Source: Gyrodactylus bullatarudis (Eukaryota > Platyhelminthes > Monogenea > Gyrodactylidea > Gyrodactylidae). From it: DNA of 64,000 bases. The position numbers and the translations under genes were made by a program. The stretch is taken from positions 1 through 64,000 of the forward strand of contig SSNU01000223.1 of the NCBI GenBank assembly GCA_012064415.1. Direction: 5' to 3'. A model generated the notes under the pieces. The model did no database searches. It was given only the letters and a program-made list of their open reading frames with translations, and had not been told where the DNA came from. The first letter of the stretch is position 1; the number at the start of each line of letters is the position of its first letter. This document shows, piece by piece, positions 62,021-64,000 of this stretch.

Positions 62021-62423
62021 AAGCTAATTGACAAGAAGTTGAGAATTTATGATTTTCACGAATATCTCGAATTTTCCATCAAGAATTTGAATATGTTTAA
62101 GATTTTTTGGAATCCTTTTCATCTTGTCTACTTTTAATAGATGAAGAAAAAAATCTAAAAATATTAATTTTTATAAAAACTTGGCGCCAAAATCCCATTA
62201 TTTCAAAATTTTTTGTCGAACTTCATGGAAAATATCATTATTGATTTCTAAACTCATAAGAAAACGAGCGTATATTTGAGTGATAAACGTTAAATTTCGC
62301 CGGGTCTCTTTTAAATTTTTCATCGAGTGGTGAAAATAGGGAATATAATAAGGATTTCAAAAATATTTTTTGATGAAGATTTTTGTAAAAATCATAGATT
62401 CCCAATTTCGTATTAGCCAACTT
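62021..62423. mobile_element. foldback MITE, subfamily A, short
   Basis: Ends AAGCTAATTGACAAGAAGTT and inverse CAATTTCGTATTAGCCAACTT are flanked by TA (62019-62020, 62424-62425). 403 bp, with the centre reduced. Confidence 0.75.
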
Positions 62424-62425
62424 TA

Positions 62426-63250
62426 TATTCAGCTATCGTTATTAAGAAAAATCATTACGATTGAAGGATATCAAAATCTTTTGGGCAAAAGAAAGATAAC
62501 TATTGAAACGTTAATTTTCTTCGTCTTTTTTTGAGAGTGGGAAATAAATTTAAGATGAAATCAAGATAAGTTTACTTATATGTGAATGAAATGAATCTCA
62601 AATTCAAATGCAATGATCGAGATCGAATAAAATTTGATCCTTTGATTTAACAAGTCAAGCGAATATCATTCTATATCTGCAGAGATGAATTTTGATAGAA
62701 AATATTGGACACGATAATTTTGTCCATTGTGAAGGCTATCAAATCTGCAGCGATCACAAACATCAGACATTGTCATATCGATTTGAGAAAAGCAATTTAT
62801 TTTATCTTTTCACATCTGTATTTGAGAAATTTATTTTTTTTAATCTCCAATTTTCAGTCTGGGTCAGAGTCTAACTCAAAATGATTCCAATGACAATATT
62901 CAAACACATCTATTATCTAAATCTTATAGTTACAATAGACATAATGAGAATATTTTTCTATAAAAGGTCTTGCTTTCTTTTTTTGCAATTACACTTATGA
63001 AATCAACATATGAAAAATCAAATAGTAAGCTAAAAATAACAAAGTTCACTTGTAAGTAGTTAGAGTATATTTTTTCTATTGAAAATAAAACTTTGGCGCT
63101 ATGATGTCACTACTTAAAAATTTTTTTTTTTTAGAAATTTTAACCATCGAAAGATTTTACACCATTGAATAACTATTACGTTAGGACATTTCAAAATTAC
63201 TAAACTTGAATTCGACTCTTATTACCCAATAACTTATTAATTTCTCAATC
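62426..63250. other. no gene seen
   Basis: AT-rich sequence; the short open frames look random. Confidence 0.45.
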
Positions 63251-63254
63251 ATGA

Positions 63255-63500
63255 AGCCAGTTGGTATGTAAAACTCAATATTTTTCCCAGATAGTCAATC
63301 TGAGGAAAACTAGGCCATTTATTGAATTTCGAAAATGCACCAAACATCAACCATTTCAATGTTTATCTCAAAAATTTTGTCGATTCCAGATATTTGAAGC
63401 GATAAAATACTGTTATTTCGGATCAACATGAAACGAAAATTTCGAGTTTTTCCATAAAACTTCAGATAAATTGAATCATCTGAATTTATCAATTGTTCAA
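63255..63500 (+). repeat. subfamily B foldback left-arm fragment
   Basis: AAAACTCAATATTTTTCCCAGATAGTCA, GAATTTCGAAAATGCACCAAACATC and ATTTGAAGCGATAAAATACTG match the B left arm with many changes. Confidence 0.6.
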
Positions 63501-63965
63501 TTTCTCCCGAAAAATAGGATGTAAAAAGGGAATCAACTCAATAAAGAGACTCTCAAATTTCTAAAATCTAATGGTTTTCTTCTAATAATCGCAAATAACA
63601 AAACGTTAATAATACTTTAACTCCTGAATGGAATGCAGAAAGTCAATTTCATTACTAATGTATATGTAGCTGGTATGAGATTGAAATTTTGACTAAAAAT
63701 ACGGTGTCCTAAATAAATGTCAAAAAATAGTTTAATATTTATAGCATACTCTGAAAACAAATACACATTTGAACAAAGATCATGAAATATTCCCATATAT
63801 ATATATTTTTATGGTAGAGTTTGACACGCCAGATCCTTGTTTTTTTTAAACAAAAGTCAGTACAACTGTTTCGAGATTATGATTCATCAGCTTAATGTAT
63901 CAAATGACTCGAAATATGAGATTTAGAGAATGTAAAAAAATATCTTATTTAATTTTCATTAGTTA

Positions 63966-64000
63966 AAAAAATAAAACCGTTTTTTGAATTTTGAAAATGT
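63966..64000 (+). repeat. subfamily B foldback, cut by the window edge
   Basis: AAAACCGTTTTTTGAATTTTGAAAATG at the right edge is the B left-arm block seen at 26030 and 7920. Confidence 0.5.

Noticed and set aside
1..64000. CRISPR arrays, bacterial operons or ribosome binding sites
   Set aside because: The sequence is clearly eukaryotic; the direct repeats found are minisatellite or transposon-derived, without regular unique spacers.

Overview
This is AT-rich, intron-rich, repeat-laden nuclear DNA from an animal. The evidence is GT-AG spliced exons separated by introns of up to 14 kb, a eukaryotic tRNA-Ser, and mariner, piggyBac, MULE, hAT-type and foldback transposons. The stomatin C-terminal half looks most like arthropod or other ecdysozoan stomatins. 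An invertebrate such as a copepod or other arthropod with a TE-expanded genome is a reasonable guess, but the species cannot be fixed from the sequence.

Layout. Positions 1-1000 hold the 3' part of a MULE transposase and a short tandem repeat. Positions 2129-6137 hold two divergently transcribed, intronless, mutually related genes that match no family I recognise (the most interesting protein-coding content), with a hAT-type MITE carrying an 8-bp target duplication between them. A tRNA-Ser(CGA) lies at 6621-6702. Positions 9070-9776 hold a recent inverted duplication containing exon-like sequence. From 12511 to 50977 the minus strand carries one stomatin (band 7/SPFH) gene. Five shared coding exons plus either of two alternative first coding exons (42300-42465 or 50936-50977) join in perfect frame, giving proteins of 383 or 339 residues. 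The gene's bulk is repeats in its introns. From 51 kb to the end I see only repeats, including a piggyBac relic at 60443-61325.

Repeats. The dominant elements are two subfamilies of TA-flanked foldback MITEs (A and B below) with termini like AAGCTAATTGATATGAAG and arms of 200-350 bp. They produce recurrent protein-like ORFs that are not genes. Several insertions can be dated relative to each other. A mariner sits inside a foldback and is itself split by a 74-bp element with a 12-bp duplication. A piggyBac sits inside another foldback at a TTAA. A small element family (214, 74 and 47 bp copies with 11-13-bp target duplications) appears undescribed. A Mutator-like foldback with a 9-bp duplication, a TTAA-flanked piggyBac-type MITE and mariner relics complete the set.
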